Notes: generated by a model not told the origin, from the sequence alone. A stretch of DNA of 64,000 nucleotides from Acanthornis magna (GCA_036785705.1 JAWUZG010000029.1:13469501-13533500); one strand, 5' to 3'; numbered from the stretch's first letter, positions 49,993 to 64,000 are shown. Translations and numbers: made by a program.

Positions 49993-52900
49993 AGCATACC
50001 TCCATTTAGTTTCTGGTTTAACCAAACTTAAAGAGCATCCATGCCATTCAATTACATTCTGGCTCTTACAAATGGCCATCTGGTTCATTAATATATAAAT
50101 TTCCTATAAAGAAATAAAAATCCCTAAAGAATAACAGTGACTTTATCATCTCCCCACCTTATTACTACAGCTGCAACTCCATTTAGACTTGAACAAAGCA
50201 AATTAAGAATGACAGTTTAAATTTATTTGGAATATCAGCAAAAAAGACATTATTTCAGTTTAAGGTAGCATTTATCTTACTTTTAGCTAAATTTTTTGGT
50301 GAAGAAAGGTAAATAAGCTTATACATGTTTGAGAGACATGCTGTAGAATTCCTGCTACTCAGGCAAGGGATAAACAATGGAAGACAGTTGAAATAATGCA
50401 TATGCAACTTGTCATTTTTTATTGTATTTTAAGGAACAGGTATAAACTAGATCGAAATAACTTCTTCATATTAAAAAGGAATATTCTTTTACCTTTATGC
50501 ACAGATTTCTCTTCCAAATATCACAGTAGCCAGGTAATGAGTTGGACAGCTGGCACTGTAACAAATAACACTTGCCCCATGGACCTATATGATCACAAGA
50601 CACAGTAATCAGCAAATTACTTTAGGAGTTCTTGCTTTGTTTTCAGGGACCCAAAGCCCTTTTCTGATCTACTGTCTGAAAGCCCCCAACATTTGCTGGC
50701 AAGTGGCTACATGATGAACAGTCGCTCCAAAGGGCAACTAGAGATAGCTCTGCTGGGACAAGGTGTTGCTCGGTTGGAGCAGCAAAGCTCCAGTCTGTGA
50801 TAAGACAGAAGGCAAATGCTCTCATGAAAATCTCTGGGACTGAAGCTTTCTCTGATGCTGTATTAATTTACCTTAACCCCATGTTCACATAGGCACAAGG
50901 AGAAATGCAACACTTGAAGAGAGAGATATACTTTTCAGTAAACTCCATTTAGGATCCCTGCTGGAGTAATTTTCTCTCTTCCTCTCCCACCTCTCAAACA
51001 GAAAAATGCATTTATCGTGACATGTTGAATTTCATAGAAGAAAAAAAAATCCATGGGTTAAAAACTGAAAAGATGAGCTCTTGTCCGCCTGTTGGGGGAG
51101 TTGCTGCCAATTTCAATCTGACAAGTGGCTTGCAGGCAGGCAGCGACTGTACTGTGGCTGGTTTGGTGGCAGATACACAGATTCAACATTGACAGAGCAC
51201 AGACAGCCAAGGCATTTAGCCTTCACAGCAACTGAGCCTCCATATTTTTCCTGGACATTGTCTGCTGGGAGGAAACATTGAAAAGAGCCTCCTCCAAACA
51301 GGCAACCAACAAACCACAACACTTCATGTAGGGTTCTTTTGAAACTGAGTTCATGAGGCATTAACTTTTGTCATAGAAGATTCCAGGTTTTACTTCAGAC
51401 CTAGTAAAATACTATGGAAAAATTCATCAAAGAATAATAAAAATTACGAAAAAGTATTTTATCTGCTAAAAAGAAAATTGGTTTATTTCACTGAGCAGAG
51501 TAACTTAAGGATGACTTTTAACTACCTGCAAGAAACCTTGGAGGAACACAGTGGAATGATCTCAGTCCAGAAAACAAATACATAGCAAGATCTAAGAGCA
51601 AGAAACAGAGCCAAAATCATTTCAGAAAAGGAATAAAGCCCAAATGTTAAATGAGGATCGTTTGTCATTGGGACAGTTTACTAAAGTTTATGAACTCTTT
51701 AAACCAAACAAAACCGGAAATTTTTGAGTCACACATCCCTACTAACCTTAAGAAATTTCCTCCTGTCCATTTGGTATGCAATTCCTAGGCTTTTTTGAAC
51801 CTTGCCTGGACAACTGTGCAGTGCAGCCTGTAGACAGATAAACATCAGAATATCTTGAGCCTAGTAGAGGTTTCCTTTTATCACAACAAAATTACAATAA
51901 ACAAAGCATCATCATAAATAAAGCTCTGGATAGAGAATGTATTTGCATATGTATACATTTCTAAGTATTTTTGAGCAAGTAATCAACTGGAAAAGGCTAA
52001 ATCTTCCTGCAAATTCTGGCTGGAGTTTAATGCCTGTGCACATCATCACAATCATTGACACAAGGGTCCACCCACATATTTGAGACTACAATAGCAGGAT
52101 TTCTGATTTTGTCTAAATTAAACATGACTCTACATCACTCCTCCTTTTGGTACTGGGTTATTGTATTTTTATTGCTGTGTATTTCTATACCCACTTGTGT
52201 CTGCTACTATCTTCCCCTCCCCTGCTTCTGGTAGAAAGAGAACAATACACATTCACGGACAAAGAATTGAAAATTTTATGTCTTCAAAACAGTTTAACGC
52301 TTTTTTCTTCAGCGTATTTCAATGCCAAAAGAAAGCTCACAGTTCTGGTAAATACAGAAGGAAAAGATATCTAACAGCTGATTTTTGCTTTTGTGGATTT
52401 TTTTCACCCAGTTTTGAATTTTCACCTCGAGCAGCGGTCCAGTGTTTGCATTTAGCATCAGGCACCAGCAATTAACCTGAATGAAGATACCTTCCCTCTG
52501 GTAGAAGAGATGATGAGAATCATTTCATGTCAATGGAACCAAACATTTGGAGAACAGCTTTTAATCAAGATCGATACTTATAATGAGAAAAGGGCTTAAA
52601 ACCTAGCAAAGCAATAATGCACATATTAGTTTTTTGATTGAACATGCTGATAATCTCAGAAAAAAACATTACACCAGTCAACCTGCAACAAATGTAATGG
52701 GACTGGCACTCTCACAGGGGGTTTGATTCAATCAGTCCCAAATCTTCAAAAGGCAGACACCAAAATACTGTGCACTCCCAGCTACATCACTGCTCTTTTA
52801 CCCAACACATTTCAGCAGAGGCTTAGTCTCAAAAGACATTACTTAATTTTTTTCTCTTCCTTATTTGAGGTATAATTGACTTTTCTAAACAATATACAGT

Positions 52901-55900
52901 TATGCTAACCATTTCATTTTGTAGGCAAGAGAATAACCACTGTGTTTTCATTTTAATGTATAATTCCAGCCCAATAATCCTACAGGGAAGGTTTTTAATA
53001 AGACACGAAATTTCAGAGGAAGAGAAAGCAGTAGCATGAATGGCCTGTTCCTATTCCTACTACAGTACTTGTTTTCAGTATCTGAGGTAAGAGACATTTA
53101 ATGCCCTTTGGGTTTTATAATTATTTTACAATTTCCTACTAATGAGTATCAAGGAATGCAGCAATGTCCAGATATAGTGCTAATTAACAGGGCTACTTAT
53201 ACAGACAAATTTGGTTTGGATCTCAATGCAGTTTTTTGCCAAGACATAATTCAGTTCTCAAACTCATGATGGCTCTGTACATCTGTGGGTAATCCAAATT
53301 TTCCCCCTCAATTCCTTGCTCAAATAAAATTTGTACAGTTGGAAATCCTCCTGGCTCAAACTGGGAAGAAAGGAAACTACAATTTTCATGATCTAACCTT
53401 TTGTGTTTCATGCCACAAAGATATGCAAATGGAAACAAGGTGTGCCAAAAATCTGCTGCCCAAAATTTTCAATAAATAGGCAATTTCCCAGGAAACATTT
53501 TGATTTTCTGAAGCGAAAAAACATTCAGCTGGAAAATATGCAACTAGCTCTATGAAATACCATGAAAATCATTAAAATATTGATAATTCCTGCTTGCATC
53601 AGTTTGCTAATCAGCACCAAAGACACATTCTAGGGGACTCAGCACTGACAATGAACTACAACAGTATGATATCAGACATCCACACAGTGTCTGAGGGATT
53701 TCAGATGGAATGCAGATCACAACTCAATCTCTCCTTTTTCCCAGTAGTCATTCTTACATGCTTCAACTCTCTTCCCTCCCTCTGACATTTTACTTTCCCA
53801 AAGTCAGCATGAAGTTATATTAGTACTTCTATTTCTGGAAGTACTTTTAAACTGGACTTTCCTCTTCATGCACACATACTATATCTGAGCTCAAAACCAA
53901 ATTGTTTGCAATCAAGCAAGCATTTTTCAAGGAGCAAATGTTTTGCCTTGAGCAACAATGCTGTAATAAATATGATTTTCACAATTTTCACAAGACCTTC
54001 GGAAGCTTAGTTAAGTAAGTTTAAGGACACAATGAGGACAGAGAAGTTCATCTGGGAGGACCATCTGAGCTGAGCTCTGTGCAGGCAGCACATGTCTCAA
54101 CAGCTCCCACGCCCTCTAAACCTCAAGAGGCAGCAGTAGCAGCTCTACATATTCAGATTTCATGGGGAGCAGGCATTAGAGGGATCTGACTCAAGAGTGC
54201 TCAGTGACAGAAGAGAGGCATGAAATACTGTCCTCGGCACCCTACTGCAGCTCAGCATGAATTGATTCAGTATATACTGAATATACCAATACTGCTTGGT
54301 TCAATACCTGCCTAGGGGAGGATCAAGGGGCTTAGGCTGGGTTTTGACTCCATGAAAGGGCTCTTCCTGTCACCTCAGTCAGCAGCGTAACGGGAGACTG
54401 AAGTCAATGACAAACAAAAGCAACAATTTCTCAGGTCCCTTCCACCACGCCACAGTTTTTGCCCAGGAGTTCCAAAACAGACAAGTATTGCAGAATGCAT
54501 CCTAACAGATCAGCAATCTGAACAGGGACCAATATTTTCTTTTTTTAAAAATACGCTTGCAATCATTTTGTCTTTAGAGAAGTACATATTTGCACAGGAT
54601 ACTTTGTGATCAGCTCCTGAACCAGCCATCGAAGGAACATTATTATAAGTTGTATAATATACCTAATTGGATAAGGAGTTCAATTGGTTAGCAGTATAGC
54701 AATACTATATTCAATTTGACAAGAAATGTTTATAAAGAATCAAAAATATCTAATATTTTTTAGTTCTACAGAAGTGTTAAGTTCTACTTACAGCCAGAGG
54801 TCTAAACAGTTCAAGTTTATTACTATAAACTGCATAACAGCAGTTACATAGTAAGTTTAATTTTTCTTCTCAAACTCTATATGAATTTCACTGAAATGGG
54901 AAAAGAAATGGCACAAGTTCAGAAATAGAGATGAAGTTGGGTTCTGTTGACTTCTCAGTATTTATTGCATGAAAAGGCAAATATTGACAAAGATTAAGAC
55001 AGATTAGAAGGAGGTTAGCAAGTCAAAATGTGCCTTGAAGGAAGAGAACACTTGGTATTTATTAAAGTCAGGGTATATTAACTAGAGAAGACCTCCCTTT
55101 GCTTTTTTAAAGGCAAACAGTACTGGCTTGCAAAGGACCATTTGTTGCTATCTAGCAGCTCATTTGACTTTAACCAGTGTTTTTCTATGTTTTGAAAAAA
55201 AACAAATATTCTCCCTCTGGATGCTTACAGAACATTATTTCCTTCTTGCCTCTGAGCCAAACAGCATGTGTTCCTATGTCTGTATTTTTACTGGCTCTGT
55301 TGCTATCACAAGTTCTGAGAAATTTCTTAATGTTTAAGCACATATTGAGGCCTGTCCATAACTAGCAAAGCATTTCAGAACATATCTACATGCAAGAATA
55401 ATATTTTCATTCTTTGCTGAAAGAAGGTTTATTATTTATCATTCTAAACTGGGAGATTAGTCAATCATAAAAATAATGGTACTGTGGGAAAAAAAGCCTT
55501 GTTTTCCTCCATTTCCTTCAACCAAGGTCTTCCAAGTACTAGATTCACTTCCAGGTCTAAGTTTATCAGCAATATCAAGTTTTTAGTTTGAAACCATTTC
55601 TTCATGCTTTAACAATTAAAAGTTGGTTCTATAAAGTTAAAGCGTTATGGATTACCAGTAATGGTCAGAACCAGATCGAAAAGTAGGGGCTTCACATTAA
55701 GCTTTGCATTTGGTTTCCGGTTTTAAGACCACACTGCAAATATGAATAAAATCTGGAAAAGAGAATTTATGAACATTTGCATATTTGAAGACTAAAAAGA
55801 AGGTGGCTCATTACACAGCAGATACCCAGAGATTGCAAAATAACTTTTCATCAATATACTGCTACTTGAGTCAAATGAGCTGCATTATCAGAGATGAGGT

Positions 55901-55928
55901 CAGATCAGTATGTGTGAAACCTAAGTTA
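49993..55928. other. Unassigned AT-rich DNA
   Basis: No gene and no mobile element that I can name. Frames such as 52161-52475 (104 codons) lie within each other's shadows and have no domain resemblance. A slightly GC-richer patch lies at 54040-54440. Confidence 0.4.
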
Positions 55929-56190
55929 CAGAATCACAGAATGGGCCAGGTTGGAAGGGACCACAGTGGGGTCATTGGTCCAACCTCCCTGCTCAGGCAC
56001 GGCCATCCCAGTGCACATGGCACAGGATTGTGTCAAGATGGATCCTGAAAATCTCCAGTAAGGGAGACTCCACAGCCTCTCTGGGCAATGTGTTCCAGTG
56101 CATGATCACTCGCACAGTAAAGAAGTTCTTCCTCATGCTTAGAAGGTTATGCTTAGGAATTATACCCCTGGTGTTCAAATGGAAATCAAA
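55929..56190 (-). mobile_element. CR1 LINE 3' fragment, antisense, well preserved
   Basis: On the + strand: inverted tail 'cagaatcacagaatgggcc', then 'aggttggaagggaccacag', 'tccaacctccctgctcagg', 'gagactccacagcctctctgggcaatgtgttccagtgc' and 'agtaaagaagttcttcctcatg', the reverse complement of a CR1 3' region with few differences from what I remember. It is the youngest-looking CR1 in the window. The 5' truncation is at about 56190-56220. Confidence 0.92.
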
Positions 56191-58524
56191 GGACGATAAT
56201 GTGAATGTTTGACCCAACCTTGAATTTCTACTCAGCATCATAGATTTTGGTTAAGAATGGCAGTCATTATGGGGAGCTGCAATTCCTAAGCAGAATTCTT
56301 GAGCCATTCCTGAGGAACATCTCAGTAACAAGAAAATGCTCTAAAATAGAAAAGTTAATTTCTTGTAAAGAAAATGTTATAGTCTCAAGTTTCAACAGGT
56401 TATTGTGAGCAAAGAGCAATAAGATATCTATTTAAAAATACTACAAGCAAAATATAACAAAGTCTTTCTCCAACTAGAAGCTTAAAAACCAAAAAAAAAA
56501 AAAACATTAAGGTGCTCTTTATTTTAAGTTACTATTTTTGCAATACCTCCAGAATAGATGCCAGAGAAATGTAGAGAAATCCGTTATGTTCATGGACAAG
56601 AATACAAGCAATCTTCCTGTACTGTGAAATATTGTTTGGAGCAGAAAAATACAGCTCTGTTGCCCCAGAATTCATTGGCTAACTTCTCATGTCAGTGCTG
56701 GTTTTTCTGGTTTGGTTTATAACAGATTGTTAACTTATCATTTAGCTTCTAGCCAGGTTTCTGCTTTTCCCTGGCTGTTCTCTCCAGCTAACTCATTTGG
56801 CCTAGTTGTCCAAGTGACAGAGAACTGAAAAAAAGAGTGCCCTTATCAAGAAACTGCTATACATAAATTAAATGATACAACATCCTGAAGATGCAAAAAA
56901 AAAGCTAACAAATGCTGTAAAATACAGTTTCTTGCAAATGTGCAGTTTTAAGGAACCTTTTCTTTTCAGGATTAATGTTTGAGGATATACCAATATGTCC
57001 AAAACAAAACACCATACTTCTCAGTCCCACAGTATATCTTCCTAAATTTCTTTCACTGAGCTGCAAGGCCCCGGGGGAATTCTAGCACAGCATTTCAGGC
57101 TTGCATTTCAAAAGTGATTTAACTGCATGTCAACTGTGTTCAGAGCTATATAACAAATTATCACAAATGGTACCTGTTATCTTCAATGCTATATTCTCAG
57201 TGTATCCTACAGTAACAATGTACTACATATATTCCTAAAGCTGTGATGGTTATCTAAGCTGTTTCAATCTGCTTTTGAGTTTCCCTGAAACTATACTCGT
57301 CCTGTGAAATAACATGTCTCTTTTATCAATAAATACACAGAATAACTTTTACTGAAAAAACTTTTACTGCAGTTAATCAGACTCCAAATTATACTCTTCA
57401 AATTGCCCACCAAATACTGCTCAAGAAGCAAATGAAGAGCTCACAAGGAAGCATCCTAGATGTAAACTTCAGCATATATCCCAGAAGCAGTAAATTAAGC
57501 CAGCATTGCCTGAGGACTCTTTTTGCAGAAACACGTATGCAAGGCTGTCCAAAGAATTTGCTCTTTCAGTGGTCAAATAGCAGTTGAAGATGTTCAAATA
57601 GTTCTACAAAATCATCCTACATGCTGAAACAGAGCAAGAACTCACTGAAGTTACAGAAATTTAGTGCATGGAGCGTGGGTATAAATCTTCCATGTCCTGA
57701 TGGAATGATCAGAGGTCTACCTGTGATAACCCGACTTGTCCATCATCCTAAGAGTGATCTGCACTTCTTTTTTTTTTCCTTTATAGACACCACTGACTTG
57801 TACACACCACCCCAATGTGCTGTATAGCTCCTGTTATTCCCCGTGCAACAAAAGTCATCCCTGTTTGCATGGTCTTGCTTTGGCAGCCTTCCCTCCTACC
57901 TCAGGCCATACAACTGCCAGCTCACAGTTTCTCTGGTCTCAGTTCAGCCACCAAACCCCAGACCAAGCTGTAAGGCCTGAGCAGCTTCCAATATATTTCC
58001 TTTTCCTTGTTGCTCTCTGCCTGGGCCCTGCATATTGAAGAGGCAGCTAACAGCTAGCCACCAGCAATCAGCTGTGCACCACCTGTTCCTCTAATCTCCT
58101 GACCATCTTCCCGGGATTAAGAAGAAATTTGATTCATCCATAGCAAGACAGAGAATGAAAGGCTGCTGGAGACATCACACAGGCATAAAACAGACCACCA
58201 CAGTTCACGCACATATTAAAGCAGGCCTGGCAAAACTGTCAAGTTTCCCCTTCAGAGAACTGTCCTCTCCATGCCGGAGACTCTCTGAAACTTCAAGCAA
58301 AATGCGCAGAATGAGCTGGGACTTCAACCTCCCAGGAGACTGCAGATTTACCAGCTGAGTTCACAGTACGCTAAAATAGGATACAGCCATATTCAGCAAC
58401 AGGATTTAATTCCATTAAGTAATTATTTCACCTGTGGTCTAGGGTATTAATTTTGATAGAGTCTTATAAAAGAAAGTCATTACAGATGCCTTAAAGGTGA
58501 ACATCTACAAAGTGAATGGCAGCT

Positions 58525-58588
58525 ATAAATCCATCACTATCTAATTGTTGCAGTCCATAAATCCATCACTATCTAATTGTTGCAGTCC
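58525..58588. repeat. Perfect 2 x 32-bp tandem duplication
   Basis: The unit 58525-58556 (starting ataaatccatcactatc, ending ttgcagtcc) is repeated without a mismatch at 58557-58588, with two further bases matching a third start. The absence of differences points to a recent event. Confidence 0.95.
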
Positions 58589-61500
58589 ATATGCCAATGT
58601 ATTTTCTTGCCCTGTCTTCTCCTTCCTTCTTTTTCTCAGTCAAAGATTCACTTTTCCCAATAATTAAATCAAATTAGATAAATTTGAGCCTAACTGAAAC
58701 TAATTTTGTATAATATCCCAAACCATTTGCATAAGGCTTCTAAAAATCTCCAAGCTATTTCTCTAGGCAGTGGGGTAGCTAATTATCTACCTCTCCAAGC
58801 ATCCTTCAAGGCATCACAGATCATATGTTTAGAAGACAGAACAATTTCATTCCTTTGCCAAAAAAGTGTCCATTACAGTCCTAATGCATCATGAAAATTC
58901 CATGTTTCCACAGAGATTAAATAATTCACCCTCCATGGAATATATTTGATCATATAATAACAGGCAGACATGATCATTATACCCTGAATATCACCATTTA
59001 GGAAATCAATTCTTGAACTTTTGGGATATGCAAATCCAATTGATTCTTGAACTGTGGAGCTCCCAAAATGAACTAAGACTTTTGGCAGCGTGCAACTATT
59101 CACGATCCCTTTAGGCTGCACCAATATATCTGGCATCCTCTCCCACATACAATGGATTCCATCTCAACACAGTAGGATACCTTTGCCTGCAACAATTTGG
59201 CTTACAAAAGCTAAACTACACTACAGAAGTACTCTAACTATGATCACTGTTCAGCAAGGATAAAGTATCAGAAACAAAGGAATAAAATTTGAAATTGTTA
59301 TTCACAGGCATAGTCTCTCTGTGCTTCTCCAAACACAGAGTTAACTATTCAAACAAAAATCAGTCCCTTGGCCACAATCCCTCACCGACACAGTGAGCAT
59401 CTGACTGGGGCTGACTCACAACCTGTTGTTTTGAACCATGGATGGGCTGAGCTCTCGTTTGACTATATATAAGAATCCTGGTAGGACTCACCAAGATCTA
59501 AAATATCCAGATCTCTCACGACTCTTTCATAGTGGAAATTTTCAACTCAACAACAACAGAATTAAAGTCATGTGTTACTAAACCAAGACAAGCAAACACA
59601 TAACAGCATGTCCTATATGCAGATTCTGGGGGTTTTTTCCAAGCATCTAAATATAAAGCTATTCATACCCCAGTCTAAAACTACAGTTCTTATTGTACTT
59701 GAAAATTAAGTCCTCTTTAAATTGTAGGTGATCACTTTTTTCCCTGGAATCTATATTCAAGCAAAACTTCTTTTAAAATTAATATGTTCCAAGCATTAAC
59801 AAATAATTCTCATTACACAGGCTGCCAAGGGCTGCAGGCTCAAGCCCACACCCTTTCAAGACTTGCCTGCAAGCCGGGGCAAGAGACTGTGGATGAAAAT
59901 GATGGATGGGGGGACAACAACTTGACATCTGATATGAAGGAGACTGTCACACTTTAGAATAACCAGGTAATCATGATTAACCCAAATGCAGCTGCTAACA
60001 TGTTTTAAAACATTGCCCATCTTGAAGAGAAGAAAAGCATTCACACCTAACATTAATATAAGGAAAATTTTACGGAGTAATTTTCATCAGTATTTTACCC
60101 TTTCCTTCAGTGCTGAAGACACCCCAAGACAAAATGCTCAGCAGAAGACTGTTCATACCTGAGAAACATGAGGGATTCATATCATGAAGTCACAATGCCA
60201 ATTTCTGTACCAGCCCATCTTAGGAAGATCCTAAACCCTAAACAATTCACCAAGGAACATTTACCACATTACATTTACAACCAGAACAAAAATACTTCTA
60301 GGTCCCTGGAGGGCTCAGTTATAATCCCTCATGTAAGTGACAACCTGAGTCTCACATCCCTTCTCTCTAAATGGCTTACTGGGGCTAGTGCAAGTCACAG
60401 AGCAAACTCTCTGGTGCCACACTGAACCCTCTTCCTTTGGGGTTTGAAGCATCTAAAATACAAATATTAAGAGACCCAAACACAGTCTAATGCAGTGCAA
60501 AGGTACATTATAAATTATTTTTCCGAAGTTTTGAAACCCTTGAGTGCATTTGCACCCAAGTGCACCAAACCCATTGTGCTGCCGAGCATGCACATAGGGA
60601 AAGGAGTAACTGATGCTTCTGAATACTCCTTGTCCACTTTATGGCTAGGACCTAAAACCTATTATTTCTTTCACAGAAAGAGACAAAAGTTCTTGTTATT
60701 GTTTTTCTGCATTTTTTTTTTTTTTATTTTGAGGATGGAGAAGTACTTCCTCCTGACACTTGAATATTACAGTTTAGAATTCAACTCTTTTCAACTGTCT
60801 GTATAACAGTGCTTTTCCTTCCATTACCCACAGGTCCACTGAGACCATGAGCAATCTCGAATAGCAGGGAATATACTCCTCTTCCTCATCCTGCATTTCC
60901 ATGGAGCTTAAAAATACTACACAGCCAAGAACAGCTCCAAGAACAGAAATCAGCTAAAATCTCATTATCAAGGTGCTGATAGGAAGAGATAGGATTAATT
61001 TTAGGGCACAAAGACTGAAGAGAAAGAGGAGTCAGAACATTATCCCAGTACCTGGGAGTCCTGTTCTGCCGAAGACTTCCAAGTCAGTCCTTGGTAACTC
61101 ACACCAGCTCTCCAAAACCAGGTTCCCCAAACTGCCATTTTCTCTACTAGCCATTCCTCCAGTATCCTCTAGTATCAACTTATAGATCTGTTCCCCCTCA
61201 GGTTCTGATGGTAAAGAATAAGCAATACTGAAGTTCAGTGGTCAAGAGTTTAAAAAAATACTCTCAAATCAAAACATGGATTTGTATTTGTTTACCTGAA
61301 TAACCCTATCATGCTACAACTATTGTAAAATCAAAACTCTTTATCAAACTCACCGATGGCAATTGAAAAAAATGCCTAATAACCAGAGCCGACTTTGGTA
61401 AAAATACAATATTATGAAAATATATATGCATATCTAGATTTCTTTGAACTACTTTGATCTGGAAAGTAGGTTGTATGGCTTTTATTATCAAGCTTTTTAA

Positions 61501-62481
61501 TGAGGTTTCTAATAGTTCACAAAAATAGCAGTCATCACAAACACAAAAAACACTTATAACTCTTCATACATTCAGTACTAACATATTCTAATTTATATAT
61601 AAGATATGGTTTTAAATGACCTTTAAAACAATGCAGTACTTATTAGTCTGAGAGGATGCCCAGAAATTACCTAGAATAAAAGTAATTCAAATCATAAATA
61701 AAGTGGAAGACAGATAATCACTACAGCAATGTACATACACGAAGAACACTGAGAAAAGATACATCATAAAGAAAATTACAGTAATATTATGCACCTGTGT
61801 CTTTGTGGGTATAAAGAAACAAACAGGATGAAATACCAATTTGATTGACAGAAAAAAATTAGAATTTGAGAGTGATCATAAAAGATACATTTTACATTAG
61901 GGAACAAGGAAACATTTAGAACATCAGATTTCAGGTAGTAAATTGTCAAGTAAAAAGCTTATTTAGAAACAGCAGAGTAAAGGTAGTAATTAAAATAACA
62001 TTTGAAATTATATTTTCTGAACTATTTTAACAACAAAATAATGCATCATTTATTTGCACTGAATATTTTTTGCAATGCAGCTGCCAGATTCGTGCCACAC
62101 TGAATTTATTCAATATCCTTTTTTTTTAAAAAAAAATAGACTGATACATTTTCCATGAAGTTATTTAAATACCACCCCAAGATGCCAAGTTGGCTCTGTG
62201 ACTGCAAAGACGTATTTTTTAAAGAGTGTGAAATAATTCATTAACATATTCATGAGGGAGTAGAACTGCAGACTTCAGGTGAAACACTAGCTTAAGTATC
62301 ACCAGAGTTAAATTGCATCAAAAGGTGTTTAATCCTGTGAACGTGCTTGCTATAGCACCACTGAGACTTCTACCGAAACAGCCGAGTGTTCATGTAAGTC
62401 CCCAGGAGCTTTACAACAAAGAGGAGAAATTTGGTTTAAATAAGGCCACTGGCACAAAGAATCTGCCACCATAACAGAGGG

Positions 62482-62549
62482 AAAAGAGAAAAAAAAAACA
62501 AACCAAAAAAACCCAACCAACCAACCAAGCAACGAAAAAAAAAAAAAAC
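62482..62549. repeat. A-rich tract with (CCAA)n
   Basis: A-runs flanking four CCAA-type units. It produces spurious Phe/Gly/Trp-rich frames on the minus strand. Confidence 0.9.
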
Positions 62550-64000
62550 TGAGGAAGAAATAAGGAGAAAAAAGCAACAGGGACATTTCCAGTCAGAAAG
62601 TATCGGTCTGGCAAACAAGAGGGAAAAGTTAGTTTACAAACTGCATAGCAACTTCCTGATTTGTGCAATTGTGTCCAATCTTATCTTTCAAAATAGACTG
62701 CAAAATTCACACACCACAGATATCTGTGACCAAGTACTGTACATGCTGACTAGAAAGACAGTGTTGCCTGCACAGCATTTTCTGCAGTGGAGACAGAACA
62801 TCCAGATTAAGAGCATGTGAAAGAACAGTGAGAGTAATCATTACACTAGGATCTGTCTAATTTATTCTTATTCCTTTAACTGTTTTTTCCCCACATTTAA
62901 AAAATTATCATTTCAGCTGCAATCTCCCAGTCTTGTTACTGTCTAATGTTCCATGTTGGTTTGAAGCAGAGAACAGGATTAAGTGATTATCCTCTTTTCT
63001 TTGCAAATATTTCCTTTCCTTCAATTTTGACGTCATTGTTAACATCTCTCTCTATTCATGACCGTACATGTGATTTGTCTTTAATGGACTCTCATTGGCT
63101 TGTCTGCAGTTCCCTTATCTTCTATTAAAAATAAGTTAAAAGAAATTAGCCTATTAGCCGAAATGCAATAGTACTAATTTTGTAAACAGCAATACAGAAC
63201 AACGAATGCAGAACAATTCCACTGCAGTTAAAGAAATGCATTTAAAATAAACGGATTGCAGTTTCCAGGAAGCACAGCTTAAGAGCACCTATTCATAAGG
63301 TGCTTCCATCCTCATCCTCAGGACTGCATTGATTCAAGACAACTGCATTTCCCAATTAGCTGGTTTGGGCTTTTTTTTTTTTTTCCTTTTTTCTTAAAGT
63401 AGCTACCTCAAAACAACATAAGTGCCCCAAATAAAACAGCAGCTCTGCACAGACGGCTTGCATCCTCCTTTCCCGTCCATTAACTGTCTTTACTGTCCAT
63501 TTCAACGTGGTGCAATTGTAGACAGACAGATACGTACAAGACAGCATCCTTCGCGGGGGTGAGACTTGCTTTCAACTCTTGCACATGAATTCACACATCA
63601 TCTGACATTTATCAGTGTTTGCTCTCACTGGTCCTTGTCTCCCTCCAGTGGTGGGACAATCAGACCTCTCTACACTTTAAACAAGAGACACAGCCACCCT
63701 TTAAATTATACAGCTAAGCCTTCCTCAAACTTTTTGTCATCCCATTGAATGAGGAATCCCAGAAATACTTCTTATTTTTCCTCCAAACATGCAACTTGTT
63801 GTGATTTTAATACTAATTCCTTTCCTTCTCCAATTCAACACTATTCAAGGTCAACCCTGGTCTCTTATGCAGTTCCAGCTTCAAGCCATTAGCAAATTTC
63901 ATTGGCACATTCTTGTTTTTATCCTACTTTTTGGTAATTAGTGAAAATAATAAATAAGCTCAATGTCAAAGCCAGTCCCCCAGGAACTCCACTAATAACC

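Larger units (their letters stand above)
56191..64000. other. Unassigned AT-rich DNA with simple repeats
   Basis: No gene. A tandem duplication lies at 58525-58588, and an A/C-rich tract at 62482-62549. T-runs lie near 60713-60725 and 63371-63384. The stretch 62190-62340 has clustered homeodomain/T-box-like motifs (attaacatattcatgag, aaaggtgttt) and could be a conserved non-coding block. The patch 57620-58350 is GC-richer but without recognised content. Confidence 0.4.

Noticed and set aside
59455..59480. TATATATAA as a further LTR promoter
   Set aside because: No AATAAA, LTR termini or family pattern around it; AT-rich chance match.
1..64000. CRISPR arrays, operons, ribosome binding sites, prophage or plasmid features
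   Set aside because: The repeat content and composition are those of a bird nuclear genome; no spaced direct-repeat arrays are present.

Overview
The window looks like non-coding nuclear DNA from a bird, most likely a passerine. The evidence is its repeats: several CR1 LINE tails and truncations, three copies of one avian ERVL-type LTR family, other avian-style LTRs, and one SINE (38921-39057) that joins a tRNA-Ile-like head to a CR1-like tail, the architecture of TguSINE1 described from zebra finch. The DNA is AT-rich and CpG-poor, as expected for an intergenic or long intronic stretch. No bacterial, plasmid or phage features are present. The recognitions are from memory of family consensus patterns, not from a database search.

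I found no host protein-coding gene or exon I can support. Open frames are short (141 codons or fewer). The longest ones are explained by an A/T homopolymer tract (36.8-37.3 kb), the antisense of an LTR (37.6-38.0 kb), CR1 sequence or retroviral relics. The only recognisable coding homology is a decayed retroviral pol fragment (end of RNase H plus integrase) at about 9.38-10.33 kb. It is followed by a 3' untranslated stretch, a purine-rich tract and a 3' LTR.

Layout: 1-8 kb is AT-rich single-copy-looking DNA with CR1 pieces at 2.2 and 4.2 kb. At 8-11.4 kb there is a retroelement cluster: an LTR of unassigned family, two CR1 fragments, and the 3' half of an ERVL provirus. At 11.4-35 kb there is mostly unannotatable DNA with one longer antisense CR1 (13.9-14.3 kb), and a TAATTA/octamer-rich stretch at 26.1-27.0 kb holding a 45-nt imperfect palindrome. 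At 35-39.1 kb there is a young-looking solo LTR with a 6-bp target duplication, a 22-bp duplication, an A-tract, a short LTR with a candidate target duplication, and the SINE. At 39-50 kb there are two more ERVL-type LTRs in opposite orientations. At 50-64 kb there is quiet DNA with one relatively well preserved CR1 (55.9 kb) and a perfect 32-bp tandem duplication (58.5 kb).

I did not find a convincing undescribed gene system. The most useful leads are the palindrome within the homeodomain-motif cluster, the solo LTRs that carry intact promoter and poly(A) signals, and several candidate conserved non-coding blocks that need alignment to other birds.
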